In this document: piece by piece, positions 42,081-53,333 of the stretch
Numbering within the stretch: the first letter of the stretch is position 1
How the letters are laid out: the number at the start of each line of letters is the position of its first letter
Origin: Trichopria drosophilae
Lineage: Eukaryota > Arthropoda > Insecta > Hymenoptera > Diapriidae
Direction of reading: 5' to 3'
DNA: 64,000 nt
NCBI GenBank assembly: GCA_030407085.1
Contig: CM059582.1
Location: forward strand, 20,565,501 to 20,629,500
Position numbers and translations under genes: made by a program
The notes under the pieces: generated by a model
Told to the model about the DNA's origin: nothing
What the model saw: the letters and a program-made list of their open reading frames with translations, nothing else
Database searches by the model: none

Positions 42081-44460
42081 TTTTATAATAGTATATTTTT
42101 GCAAAAAGATATATTTTTGAGCATTTGTTTAGTTGTCACCAAATTTACTGACAATTTTTCCCGCAGTTTCATGTAATTTCTTATTCTGTAGCATTACATA
42201 ATAGAGAATTACATAAATAAACAAATAAATCGAGTTAATAGTGGCTTAAACCCGGAAAAATGATATAAATGATACCGCAAAGGGATAAATATGAAACGAA
42301 GCAGAAATTTCAACGCTTTAAGCTTAAGGTATCCGTTTTAATTTCTATGGAGGAAGAGAAAAATCCAAAAGGGTTCAGCGGCCAGAATTCATTTTTCTCT
42401 CGCTAAATAATGTTACAACTTATACAGACAAATTCATCTATAGTGTCATTCAAAACGATCAGAAGGTAAAGCAGTTGAATTAACAAATTGATAAAAATTG
42501 CATAATTCGGAAATCATTGTTAAAAACTGATTTTTGAAAATTTCTTTATTTGTGTACATAAAATGCATCTAATATGATTTCACATTTCAAAACTCTAAAA
42601 CAGGTCGATATTTCATGCAGATATTCTGACGTTTATCCAAGTCTCGTAGGATAAATTACTTTTACATTCATTACATTTTAATCAAATACCGATCGAAAAT
42701 AATCCCTTATATGGTAAGTGGTACGGTTGTCATCATCTAGTAAACAATAAAGGTACAGTCGGTAAGTTACCGACAGTTATTTTACCGACCGAAAAGTACA
42801 ATCAATAAGCACAAAAGAATTTCTTATTCTGCAATAAGTAGTACCGGAAAGGTAAAATCAGGTAAGCAAATTTTAAACTAGTCAATGAACCAATTATAAA
42901 AGACGAACCAGACAAACCACTGAAATAAGTTTTATATTCAATTATTTGTTGAGGGCAGCGATTGAATGAAACCGGTATTTTTACCGAAGCTGTTTTCCGA
43001 CTACTTTATACCGAATTATTGATTTTCAGCGTAGCACGTTACTTGAAACGACATTGTTACGATTATACGTATACGGCATTATTTATTCAAAAATCACCCT
43101 ACGCCTTCTATTTAAGGGGCTTCTAAACCGATTCGTCGATAATATGTAAATCAGAGATTATTCTAAGCAGTTCTTCAAAAGTACGAGATATTTTACAGTA
43201 GAAAAACTTGATATGTCATGTCCAGAACAAATTTCGCCGTGATTACTTCAGAATAAATTTACAAAGACTAATTTCGCATCAAGCATTTATTGGTGAACTG
43301 ACGGTGCTGCATATTAGTCGCATATGTTTATTATCTTCTTATGGATCTAAAACTATCAACACTTTGCAAGTTTATGATAAAAATATAATCAATGCCACTC
43401 GATGCAGTTCATAGTTAAATGCTTATTTAATTGATTAATTTCTAATGTTTATATAAACTTTTTATACACGAGAACTCAATATAACACTTTCATATTGAAT
43501 TATTTTGTTTGTATATAATATTTTAATATTACATCATATATTCAAACACGTGGCTTTTGATGCATCAAAATGAATTAATCGATGTTATTCTTCTCAATCC
43601 GGTTTGTGTCCAGTTTTAAATTTACGTGTACAGTCCCCCAACCAAGTATATCGTTACAAAATTATAATATTTAATAAACATTCGTTCCTTACCAGACATT
43701 CAGTATTATGAGCGTTATATATTGCAAAGCGACATAACCTAAAAATAAAATTATTTACTTTTTATAGTTTTCACCAATCAAAACATCTAAAGCTGTTTAA
43801 TATTTTATATGTACCAGAGGTATTTGAAATAAATGTGAAATTAAATTTGATTAATGTATTTCGAATGGGACCTACTCTAACAACCATGATGCATAATCAA
43901 TTCTTTTGCGATAATTTATTATTATCTTGGCAGCCCATGATTTATCCAAAGTGACTTTATGGTGAAGACCAACTCTTTTTAGACCATAATTATTGATTTC
44001 AGGTACCAGCGCCATCTACAACTCAAGTATCTTATAAGCAGAAAAAATAACCTTAACATTAAATATTATTGACAAAATTATGTTGATTGAAACACAAAAC
44101 AATGAAGCCCAAACACCCATTTTGTCGTCTTTGTCTTCATTGCTTTAGTTTTAATTCAGTTTCCGAATTATTTTTCAAAGTACTCCGATGAAAATAATAG
44201 ACGCACACTGTTATGGAAACATGCTTATCTTCTCCTAGATGACTTCTCCGATGTACACATATCGAAGAAGAACCGCCAAAACTTTGAATAAAAAATAGAA
44301 GTAAAAGTCACAAAATCATGTTTTCCTGTGATGAGATTTATAAATATACAAATGGAATGATCCATTGTCTGTCTACGAAAAAGAGAAAAATTATATCTAC
44401 TCTCAAATGGTTAACTGAAATATAGGCTACGTTGCACCACATGTACCAGGTGTAGTAGAG
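42081..44460. other. AT-rich intergenic DNA
   Basis: No gene or well-bounded repeat is seen. Small hairpins such as GTCGGTAAGTTACCGAC at about 42758 and related GGTAAA/TTTACC motifs to 43020 suggest an old palindromic element. The short frame 43208-43414 has no recognisable features. Confidence 0.3.
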
Positions 44461-44785
44461 TACCTAACGAGGGTGTAAAGTGTACTTTTACGCACCGGGC
44501 GGGAACTATACGTACCAGGCGCCAAAGTCGCCGAGTCATGTGTAAAAATCCCGACCAATGCGTAACAGTTAAACTTTACACCCATGTTACGTATCCTAGT
44601 TTTTGTAATTGGGTGCGTAAAGGGAGTGCGTAAAGTTTTAATGCCTGGTTGAGTGCGTAAAGTACAACTTTACGCTCGACCGTTCACTTTACGAATTTTG
44701 TCGTCAGAAGAGCGTAAAAGTGAACGTTACGCACGAAAAACAGACATCAAAAGTACTTTACGCACTATACGCACAGAATTAGGTA
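44461..44785 (+). repeat. CGTAAAGT hairpin miniature element, copy 2
   Basis: Inverse-orientation copy of 452-794, from TACCTAAC to TTAGGTA, 325 bp. It contains the same modules in the same relative order (GGCGGGAACTATACG, GCGTAACAGTT, ATGCCT-GAGTGCG). It ends one base before the TTAA that marks LIR-4, so two different element types abut. Confidence 0.6.
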
Positions 44786-44790
44786 CTTAA

Positions 44791-46031
44791 CCCATTAACG
44801 CCCAGAAACAGAGATTTTGTAACGTCTTTTCGAGCCTTATTCTTTTAACAATGCGAAAGGAATAATCAATCGGAAATGATGCTTCTTTATGTTTTTGACT
44901 ATGCTCTTTCAGAATCTGGCATTACATTTTCATTTTTTTTACAAGAAAAATAAATATGGCGGCTTTTAGATGAAAAAATACGGAAAAATGAAAACTGTTT
45001 TTTTTTTATGAATTTTTTTCAGATTGAAGCAGAGATATAATCCCGTCGTTGTTTCACTACTCGGTGAATAAAATAGTAGTAGTTTTTCGGAATATTTTTG
45101 AAAATGGTTAGAAATATTATTTTCATTATCAAAATGGCGATTAACGTCTTCCTGGAGAGTGACCAAATTTCTGAATTGGTAATATGACAAATATTAGTAA
45201 TATTAGTAATATGACTTTGAATTTGCATGAAATTTGTTACTCGGGGGTTTTTGGGGTCGCCGAATATAAATCTGATGTCAGATTTTCAAAATTCAAAATG
45301 GCGGATCCAATATGGCTGACATATTTTTGAAAAGACATTGAATTTGCATGAAATTTGATACTCGGGGGTTTTTGGGGTCGCCGAATATAAATCTGATGTC
45401 AGATTTTCAAAAATTAAAAATGGCGAATCCAATATGGCTGACATATTTTTGAAAAGACATTCAATTGGCATGAAATTTGGTACTCGGGGGTTTTTGGGGA
45501 CGCCGAATATAAATCTGATGTCAGATTTTCAAAAATTAAAAATGGCGGATCCAATATGGCTGACATATTTTTGAAAAGACATTGAATTTGCATGAAATTT
45601 GTTACTCGGAGCAAATTCAATGTCTTTTCAAAAATATGTCAGCCATATTGGATCGGCCATTTTGAATTTTGAAAATCTGTCATCAGATTTTGATAATGAA
45701 AATAATATTTCTAACCATTTTCAAAAATATTCCGAAAAACTACAACTATTTTATTCACCGATTAGTGAAAAAATGACGGGATTATATCTCTGCTTCAATC
45801 TGAAAAAAATTCATAAAAAAAAAACAGTTTTCATTTTTCCATATTTTTTCATCTAAAAGCCGCCATATTTATTTTTCTTGTAAAAAAAATGAAAATGTAA
45901 TGCCAGATTCTGAAAGAGCATAGTCAAAAACATAAAGAAGCATCATTTCCGTTTGATTATTGCTTTTGCATTATTAAAAGAATAAGGCTCGAAAAGACGT
46001 TACAAAATCTCTGTTTCTGGGCGTTAATAGG
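44791..46031. mobile_element. Long-inverted-repeat TTAA element (LIR-4) with tandem-repeat core
   Basis: TTAA lies at 44787-44790 and 46032-46035, with termini CCCATTAACGCCCAG and, reversed, CCTATTAACGCCCAG. Arms of about 350 bp (44791-45140 and 45685-46031) are highly complementary. The loop carries tandem 121-122 bp units and a short inverted copy of them. The termini match LIR-1 and LIR-2, placing it in the same superfamily. The short frames inside are shadows of the repeats. Confidence 0.75.
45239..45603. repeat. Three tandem 121-122 bp ATGGCGGAT units
   Basis: Units start at 45239, 45360 and 45482 with ACTCGGGGGTTTTTGGGG, and a truncated fourth starts at 45604 before the sequence turns into its own reverse complement (to about 45680). 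Copies are nearly identical. The unit is the tandem form of the dispersed family at 26704, 38719, 41565, 56130 and 62290. Confidence 0.8.
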
Positions 46032-46035
46032 TTAA

Positions 46036-47796
46036 ATGACATTATGACAGTACCCGAATAATATTTTAGTTTTTATACATTTCTTAGACAAAAATAAGAA
46101 TTTTTATCAACGAGTCCTAAAATAACAAAAAAGTTTAGTAAAAATCCCATATACAGAGAATAATTGAAACTGGTTCAAGGTGTTCTTTTAGAAATCTATC
46201 TTTTCGAAAATGGCCATCGAATAAGTTGCATTCGATACAACGAGTTATTTTTCTTATTTCGATTTCCGTTTTCTATACTACAATAGAAGACTTATTTTCG
46301 CAACCGATATTCCATCTCACTTCAAACCTAGCAGTAAATCCGGTTTTCCAGGTGGGTGCTATCTGGATCTTGAAGCGTAGAAGTTTAACATACGCTACTT
46401 TTTAAATCTTTTGTCAATATGGATATTGTTAATGTGATTTGATATAGTTCAAATGAATCGATTGATATAAGAATACAACCAAACTCGTTTCTAATTCTTC
46501 AACGGATACTTATCGTGTAACTGAATAACGTTTTGTTCATTGTTGTATTTGTTTATATTAAAACGTAATAGATAAATGTATATATAATTAAACATAAATG
46601 TAATATAGTGGTTTATGTTTTAATTTGTAATCTGTAAAAAGTGAATTGTACAAAGAAGAAGTTCAATGTACATACAGGTTATATGAAGATATGGCGCATT
46701 GTTCTCTTGGGTAATCCTGTTCCAGCGAAATTGCACTGACTAACGCTATTGATACCTCAATTATATATTGTAACTTGCAAACTCTTCATATCGAAAAAAA
46801 ATTCTAATTCAATTTCAGAAATTAAGTAAATGCTGAAACTTGCCGAAACCAACAGTCGGAATACAGTTAATCATCGAAACGACTTTCTTACGACTGTGCA
46901 ACAAGTCAATTAATTAAAATCTGGTAATAGTTGAAAGTGCAATATTAATAGTTAGATCTGTGTAAAAATTCAACCCGATGGTTTGCAGTCAGTATTTAAT
47001 TGGCCTGGATTGGTCGCGTAAAGCTTTTAACTTTAATTGAGTAAAGACTCATTTTTATAACAGGAGACGCATCAGACCTGCTATAATTTACTTCGGAGCC
47101 ATTTTGATCTACGATGAATGTGTCTCTTATTATAGACCTAAAAAGTGGGTAACAAGTCGATTTAAATGTGTTTTCACATTTAACTTGTTGAACTAAAAGA
47201 TTAACAAATATCACGTAGAAACAGGTTGTAGAGTCTGTAAAAATTAAACTTAAACTTTTGAAGTTTCTGAAATGCAAATTATAAAATAGGAAAGAGAAGA
47301 TACACATGCAATCATATAAAACACAGATGTTTTTCATCGTTAAAGTTAAAATTTAAACAAAAATTAAATTAGTCTTAAACTGTTCATGGGATATCAATGA
47401 AACACAATAAGGAGCATATTCCAATTTATGTTTAACTTTCGGTTAAAGCTGGTTCAACCACACCGTGTGGTATGATATGACATTGCATACATCATTTACA
47501 TCCCAGAAAACTATTTTCATCGTTTTTTTTATACTGAAATGTCAACTACAACAATTATTGTCCTATTGCAGTTAATACTGAGCAGAATTAAAAACATACA
47601 CCCTTGAACCCGCTTCTGCAAAAAAAATTAAGGGCATTGGTTGTAATGGCGTGTTTTGATATAAGGGAATATGATTAGAGGTGGCGATATTTAAGAAGAA
47701 TATAAAGAAAAAAAAAGAAATAGGTGGAGAAGGGATCTTTCAATTGTTTTGTTTATATTTATTGTGATTGTATACTTGCCTTCCTGCATGACAATG
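46036..47796. other. AT-rich intergenic DNA
   Basis: No gene recognised. A 113-codon minus-strand frame (46996-47337) contains hydrophobic stretches but has no recognisable family and the composition of chance AT-rich translation. Confidence 0.3.
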
Positions 47797-47804
47797 TATA
47801 AATA
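47797..47804 (+). promoter_or_regulatory. TATA-box candidate (TATAAATA)
   Basis: TATAAATA lies 45 nt before the first base of the ATG at 47849. Initiation about 30 nt downstream would fall at TTAGTTAG near 47825-47832, leaving a leader of about 20 nt. A TATA box, initiator-like sequence and start codon in this spacing are suggestive but not proof. Confidence 0.35.
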
Positions 47805-47848
47805 TCAACACAGTTGATAAATATTAGTTAGTTTGTGTCACGAAGAAG

Positions 47849-48049
47849 ATGACCAAGGATCAGGCAGTTCCGGCTCCGCACTGTGGTATGGGTAAGTGGG
47901 TAGTACCCTTTATTTTATTATATTTATTTATGATTAGTGTCGTGTCGGCAGGGTCTTCTCGCATAGCCCAACTGACGAGTCCCTGGGTAGACCTAGGACG
48001 AAATACCGATTCATGCAAAAATAAATGTAGTTATAAAATATCCATGTAA
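47849..48049 (+). CDS. Candidate small secreted peptide or 5' coding exon
   Basis: The 66-codon frame begins MTKDQAVPAPHCGMGKW. A hydrophobic segment (about residues 17-34, VVPFILLYLFMISVVSAG) could act as a signal peptide cleaved after VSA, leaving a peptide of about 31 residues with two cysteines in a CKNKC motif. Alternatively the donor-like ATGG|GTAAGT at 47892 would end a 43-nt first exon, and the rest would be intron; no partner exon can be named. The 3' part also coincides with a hammerhead-like motif (47972-48003). I do not recognise a family. Confidence 0.25.
   Translation: MTKDQAVPAPHCGMGKWVVPFILLYLFMISVVSAGSSRIAQLTSPWVDLGRNTDSCKNKCSYKISM
47961..48016 (+). ncRNA. Hammerhead-ribozyme-like core
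   Basis: CTGACGA (47972-47978) is followed by a hairpin (GTCC at 47979-47982 paired with GGAC at 47996-47999, extended by TGGG/CCTA-type pairs) and then GAAA (48000-48003). This is the conserved CUGANGA - stem II - GAAA order of hammerhead ribozymes. A minimal stem III (U48004-A48009) with an AUU triplet at 48009-48011 is possible. Stem I is weak: only GCAT 47961-47964 with ATGC 48013-48016. It is probably a decayed copy from a repeat or retroelement if not chance. Confidence 0.35.
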
Positions 48050-49075
48050 AATTATATATTGCATGCAATAAGATTATTTATGATTCTCCATCCATTAATA
48101 TTAAAAACCGTTGCATGGTCAATCAAACATGCATCATACCTGCTCGCCGGCATTTTTTTTGATCAAATAAAAAAATAATTTCTACAGCGAACGACGGTGC
48201 GGAGGTGTGAACGACACCTGGCCATTACTGCCCTAACCAAAGAACGTAAGCGATTTGTTTGTAAACAAAACCAACAATTGTATTTCCCAGTAAAACGAAA
48301 ATCGCTTGAAAAGTATTCATAATAATTTTGTGTTCGATGTCCGAATTCACTTTCTGAACATTTCCACTCCTTCTATGTTCCGAATTATTTTCATTCTCTG
48401 TGGATGTATTGAAAATGTCTACCGTGAATAATTTTGAACGCACTTCCGAGTGAAGAATTCACCATGCTCTTGAATTCTCTATGCTTCTGCATATAAATTA
48501 TAACGAGAATTCTTCAGTATTCCAAATAAAGTATTTACGTTTCGTTTTGAATTCTTCTGAATCCCTGGAAAAAAATGAAGCGTTAATGAAGCGTTACGCG
48601 AGCGTAAAAATGTCCAAAAATGTCCATATTCACGCTTATGATATGCTTAACACACTCCTTAAGCTCTCTGGCAAAAAATCGAAGAGTCGTTAAGCGTTTT
48701 TTTGTCCAAATTCACTCTTTGTTGACTGTTTTGGCATGCTTTTCTAACCCTTTTCACACTCCTTTGTCACTCTTGAGTAGGAATGCTTCATAATTATGAT
48801 GGAAGCTCATAACTCAGCAAACGGGAATCTATTCAAATAGATTCAGATTTTGAATTATTTTGAATTCTTCCGAATTCACTTTTTGACTCCCTCAAGAATA
48901 ATTCATGAATCTTTTTGAATATCACACTGCGAATTTTCATTATATCTTGGGTCAGGATTATTTTAAAGAAATAGTTAAGCTTTCATCTTGGAACCGAATT
49001 TTCCCTTGTATATAATTATCTAGTGTTTCCACAAGCTTGTATACAATTATACTTGAAATCGTCAAACTTTATCTA
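48050..49075. other. Intergenic with repeat fragments
   Basis: A CCCTGG-ended element copy lies at 48563-48781. CCCAGTAAAACGAAAATCG at about 48287 resembles the ends of other families here. GAATTC-rich patches occur around 48540 and 48870. No gene is seen. Confidence 0.3.
48563..48781 (+). mobile_element. CCCTGG-ended miniature element without nested MITE
   Basis: Same family and orientation as 10224-10757. It starts CCCTGGAAAAAAATGAAGCG and continues through ACTCTTTGTTGACTG and CACACTCCTTTGTCACTC, then loses the right terminus. It lacks the TA-flanked MITE and so serves as the unoccupied reference for that insertion. An extra AATGAAGCGTT duplication lies near its left end. Confidence 0.6.
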
Positions 49076-49540
49076 CCCAGCAAACAAAATTGGATTGGAG
49101 ATGGGTTCAAATTGATTCAGTTTCATGAAATCCGCAGTCTTGAGTTTCTGAATACCTGTGAATTCAAAACTAATATTTACAGAAAATAAGAGGATTCTCA
49201 ATCCATGTGAATCTCTGCTGAGGGATTCGTATATAACTTTTCTATTCCCAGCGAATCCAAAAATAATATTACCAAAAACAAAAGGATTTTCAATGCATGT
49301 GAATCCCTGATGAGGAATTCAACATTAATTTTTCCATTTCTTGCTAATCCAAAAATAATATTACCGAAAATAAAAGAATTTTCAATCGAAGTAAATCCCT
49401 GCGAATTCGAGATTCATATCAATCCATGGGAATCTAAAAATATTATATTATCGTATTATTTTTGGATTGGCAGGGATTGGAAAAATGAGAACTGCGGCTT
49501 CAATTTCATGACAATAAATCCGTTTCCATTTACTGGGTAG
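49076..49540. repeat. CCCAG-ended element with three 92-93 bp internal repeats
   Basis: ACCCAGCAAACAAAATTGG near 49076 and ATTTACTGGGT near 49540 form loosely inverted ends, and GTTTCATGAAATCCGCAG near 49120 is echoed in reverse near 49492. Inside, diverged tandem units start at about 49161, 49254 and 49346 (AATCCAAAAATAATATTACC). Non-coding. Confidence 0.45.
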
Positions 49541-50480
49541 CGCCAAAAAATGGACATGTAGGGTATACATGACCTTTCTTTTTCATTCATATTCAAAAGT
49601 GTTAAGCAAGATAAAGGTGTTCATAATTACTTCACGCAAGACATTTACAATACAATCTGCCAAGAGTGCAAATAATTCGGAATATAGATAAGATTGGAAA
49701 AGGTTCAGGAAGTGAATTTAGACATCGAGCATACAATTATTATGAATACTTTTCAATCGATTTTGGTTTGTTGGGAGGTGCAGTAATTTTTAAAATAGCT
49801 ACGATGACACCCATACTTCTAGTTAGAAGGGAATTGTATTCAAGTAGATTTCAAATACGAAATTACATCATTGTAATAGTTTATTTTAATCCAAAATAAC
49901 TGAAGGACATCTTCTGTAATGCATAACTTAATTTCTTATTTTTTCGATGTAGATACAATAATAAGTGTGAACGATGTTATAAATAAATTGATTATTTTAA
50001 TTGATTATTTTAATTGATTATTTTAATTGATTATTTTAATTGATTATTTTAATTGATTATTTTAATTGATTATTTTAATTGTGTTGGATAAAATAGCGAT
50101 TATTTCTCAGATTCTTAACACAATAACTCCCATCATACCCGTATGGGCGTCAGCTGCTCCATGATGGGCTGATTTACCACTCTAGTCAATGTGTCGATGC
50201 GTTACCTACGAGTATTCATAATACACCCCAACTTTATACCCGCTTATGTTATATTTGAAGAAATTTGCCTCCCACTGTCCCGATAGAGAACGCCCTCTCC
50301 CCATTTCGTCAAATTAGAAGGGTATTGTCGTCGTTGGTCAATACATGTTCTGGTTCTGACTCATTCTTCCGACAGCGCTTTGAATTCTACGATACTCAAC
50401 TGGAGGTAAAGGCTGAGCTCCATACCGTACTAAGGTATGTATTTCTCCGTCGGTAAAGTAGAGTAGTACATATTAACCTA
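49541..50480. other. AT-rich intergenic DNA with a 13-bp minisatellite
   Basis: Seven perfect copies of TTGATTATTTTAA run from 49988 to 50078. The rest has no recognisable gene. Short frames at 49666-49899 and 50265-50456 are unsupported. Confidence 0.5.
49988..50080. repeat. 13-bp minisatellite (TTGATTATTTTAA)x7
   Basis: Seven uninterrupted copies of the unit can be read directly, with a trailing partial copy. The lack of divergence suggests recent slippage, so copy number is likely variable between individuals. Confidence 0.9.
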
Positions 50481-51100
50481 CAGTGCTGCCGCTGCAAGAT
50501 ATTGCAATCGCGAATTTTTTTGTCTTTGTCTATACTGGAGAATTTGCGCACCCTCGCCCCCGTCCGGTGGACGGCCGGCCCGGCGTGCGCCTGTCGCGAC
50601 GGATTGTATGTATACCCTGCTGTACGGCATTTCGCCGTCCGATTCCGTCACACTCGGGCTTTTTTCATTCTTATGATTTCAAATTTGCCTGCGAGTTCCT
50701 AACGTTGCAAATATTTGGTAAAAGTAAACAAATTGAAGTGCGGGATGTATCTGCTTAAGAAAGTGCTATGCGTGACGTGTCTCGATTTTGCACAACAAAT
50801 TATCAGACTCACGCATGCTCGAGTGATTGAACGCGTGTGCGGGAGAGTAAAGAAAAAAAAGGGAGAAAAAGTCGAAGAAAGAAAATTAGTGATAAGAAAC
50901 GGAGATATTCGATAACGATAATAGGTGAGATAAAGACAGAGAGTGTCTCGTGGAATATGCCAAATGTCGGGCCTCCTGCGCAGTTTATATTTTGCAAGTG
51001 TGCGACCCTCCGTCTTCACCGAAAGGGCCGACCACCCGCGAAAAGTGTTTCGAGGTTACTCGCGTGCTTCTGTGAATCTCAGTATTCGTGAAAGGGAAAT
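50481..51100. promoter_or_regulatory. CpG-rich block, possible promoter or 5' untranslated exon
   Basis: A GC- and CpG-rich stretch (GTCCGGTGGACGGCCGGCCC near 50560) passes into purine-rich sequence with AGAAAGAAAATTAG near 50876 and a donor-like AATAG|GTGAG at about 50920. Overlapping frames on both strands show no family. The composition is like an insect promoter and leader, but no coding exon follows within view. Confidence 0.25.
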
Positions 51101-52935
51101 TACTGACTTCTCTTGATTCGCTTTTTTAAACCCACTAGTTAGTACCGATATTGTTTTGCATCCTGTAACCTCTTAATCTCTTTCCTTCACCTTTTTTAAT
51201 GACCTCTTTCACGTTTTCGAATATTTCGCACTTTATGGCGTGTTTATCTTTTGAATTGCACTTCCACTTTTGCCAAAAGCGCAATGTAAAAATTTGATCT
51301 GGATCGGTGCGAAAACAGAAAGCGGTATTAGAATAATACGCAGAAAAAACTGCCCCTACAGGGCCATGCTGTCACTGTCAAATCGAAAGAAGGATTCAAA
51401 TTGTTTTACGTCATTCACCGAGTAAAATTAATATAGGAAATTATCTAAAAAAATTACTGTTCTCGCTAGGAATTTCAGGCAGGCATGAAATAATCGCCAT
51501 TTTTGAGGATAAATCCCATTCTTCAAATATATTTTGATATTGTTCTGTGGAGACTTTCCTAAACCATAGTTGTAAAATATATAGGGGAAGTAGATGTAAA
51601 GTAGCAATTTGGCGTTTCGCCGTATTAGAAAATTTCCCATGTGTTTGTTTGTATTGTTTATTTACAAATGAGTTATTGTAATGCAAATTTTGAAACATAT
51701 TTCAGTTTCCATTAGTATTTACCAACCGTTCGAACGTGATCTAGGTGGTCGAAGTCAATTTGTAAATTTAGACATATTTTCAATCGATTAGTAAGTATCA
51801 ATAAATTAAGCGTAATTAAAATCTGAATTGCACGACTTAATAGTCTTCTCTTACACTCTATCTTCGTTTTTTATTTGTTTCATTTGGGGTTGATGATGAT
51901 TTTTTACGACGTGTTTAACAAAAAATCTATTTTGGGACAAAGTGGGATGTGTTCGGTTTTGAATTAGGTTCACAGAGATAAATAGGAACTCTCTCTCTCC
52001 CCTTTCTCTCTCTCTGTCAAACCTTTCAAGAACTAATTTTAACAACCCATCCCACTTTGCCCCTACTTCCCCTATGTTTATGAAATTTATGATTTCTTCC
52101 TCCGTAATGGACCAAGTGCCGAAATTTTCTGTTATGGAAACTCCGTTATTGTCTTCTCCCACTCCTTCACCTCTTTGAGGAGCATTTCTTCGGGGGCACC
52201 GAATACATAATGCGCGCGCGCACAATTTTTCTCATCCGTTGGTAAATCGGGCGCGTATAATGTGGGTGCGAGTGGGAATAGATAATAAGGGAGTTTACAT
52301 ATCCACCAGACAATAACGGGGTTTGGACTGTAGTCAGAATAGTAACAATTTTGGAGTTAATCAATAATAGAATTATACTGAATCACGTGATAAACAAATA
52401 TATCATATACTTACAAGTCGATTTAGTTACGCTGATGGCCGCCAGAATCATCGGCGATATAGAAAGTTTATATTTTTCTTTTTGATATTCTAAATAATTT
52501 GAATGAAGAAAAAAATGTAGCAGAGCTCGAAAGACTTCTATAAGCTGTGAAACATATAAAACAAATAAATATCACATATGAAATTTCATATTATGGAAAA
52601 AATCTGTCCTCAAATTCTTATTGCAGAATAGGACATTGTATAAGAATATTTTTAACTCTCCTGAGCACCAGTTTTTCTTTTTCCATATGGAAACAATGTA
52701 ATTTGGACGAATATATTCGTCATGGCGCACAGGAGGGTTAAAGGTAATTTTCTATACAATTTCTAGGCACATATCAAAAAACTGAATTTCAAAAATCCGA
52801 ATCGTTCAAAAATCGACTTTTAAAAAGCCAATTAGTCATAAAGCTGTACTATTCATAAAACAACAATGTCAGCTTTTCGAATATGGATTTTTCAATGTTT
52901 CGGATTTTTGAAATTCGGTTTTTTGACATGTACCC
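51101..52935. other. Intergenic with partial MITE ends
   Basis: At about 52125-52165 and, inverted, 52270-52330 are sequences around ACTCCGTTATTGTCTTCTCC and AACTCCCTTATTATCTATTC, related to 55940-55975 (ACTCCCTTATTGTCCGCTCC). They look like ends of one TA-flanked family beginning CAGTCC. A CT-rich run lies at about 51990-52020. No gene is seen. Confidence 0.35.
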
Positions 52936-53105
52936 CAGTAGAGTACTGGTATAATTGCGTCTCGCGATATTTACGTCCCAGCATAGTTATATTTATCTGT
53001 CCCCGCTCTCCTTTTCCCCCACCTTGCGAGCTGGGGCCTCAGGGAGGGCGACGATTTTAACGTGACTGAGGGGGTGGGAGACGCGGTGCTCCCCCTTTTT
53101 TAACT
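52936..53105. mobile_element. CAGTAGAGT-ended MITE, truncated
   Basis: It starts CAGTAGAGTACTGG and contains GATATTTACGTCCCAG and a block GACGCGGTGCTCCCC. The same blocks occur in the opposite orientation in the fuller element at 56748-56999. The right end is missing. Confidence 0.45.
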
Positions 53106-53218
53106 TCCCGGTCTACAGAGAAGTTATTGAAATGATCTCGAAAATGGAAAATGCTAATTTCATGACATCTCCACGTTTTGTGACTACTAGAAGCAAACTG
53201 ACACATTTTTAGAGAGAT

Positions 53219-53333
53219 GTGTGTGTGTGCGTGTGTGTGTGCGTGTGCGTGTGCGTGTGCGTGTGTGTGTGCGTGTGCGTGTGAGTGTGCGTGTGCGTGT
53301 GCGCGTGCGTGTGCGTGTGCGTGTGTGTGTGTA
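53219..53333. repeat. (GT)n/(GC) microsatellite
   Basis: A run of alternating GT with regularly interspersed GCGT units is directly visible over about 115 bp. All reading frames through it are low-complexity Cys-Ala/Val or His-Thr/Ala strings and are not coding. Confidence 0.95.

Noticed and set aside
45286..45620. Overlapping minus-strand frames reading NMSAILDSPF repeats
   Set aside because: They are translations of the tandem 122-bp repeat units in LIR-4, not a protein repeat.
46996..47337. 113-codon minus-strand frame with hydrophobic stretches, considered as a chemoreceptor fragment
   Set aside because: No conserved receptor motif or splice pattern is seen, and the composition is typical of AT-rich noise.
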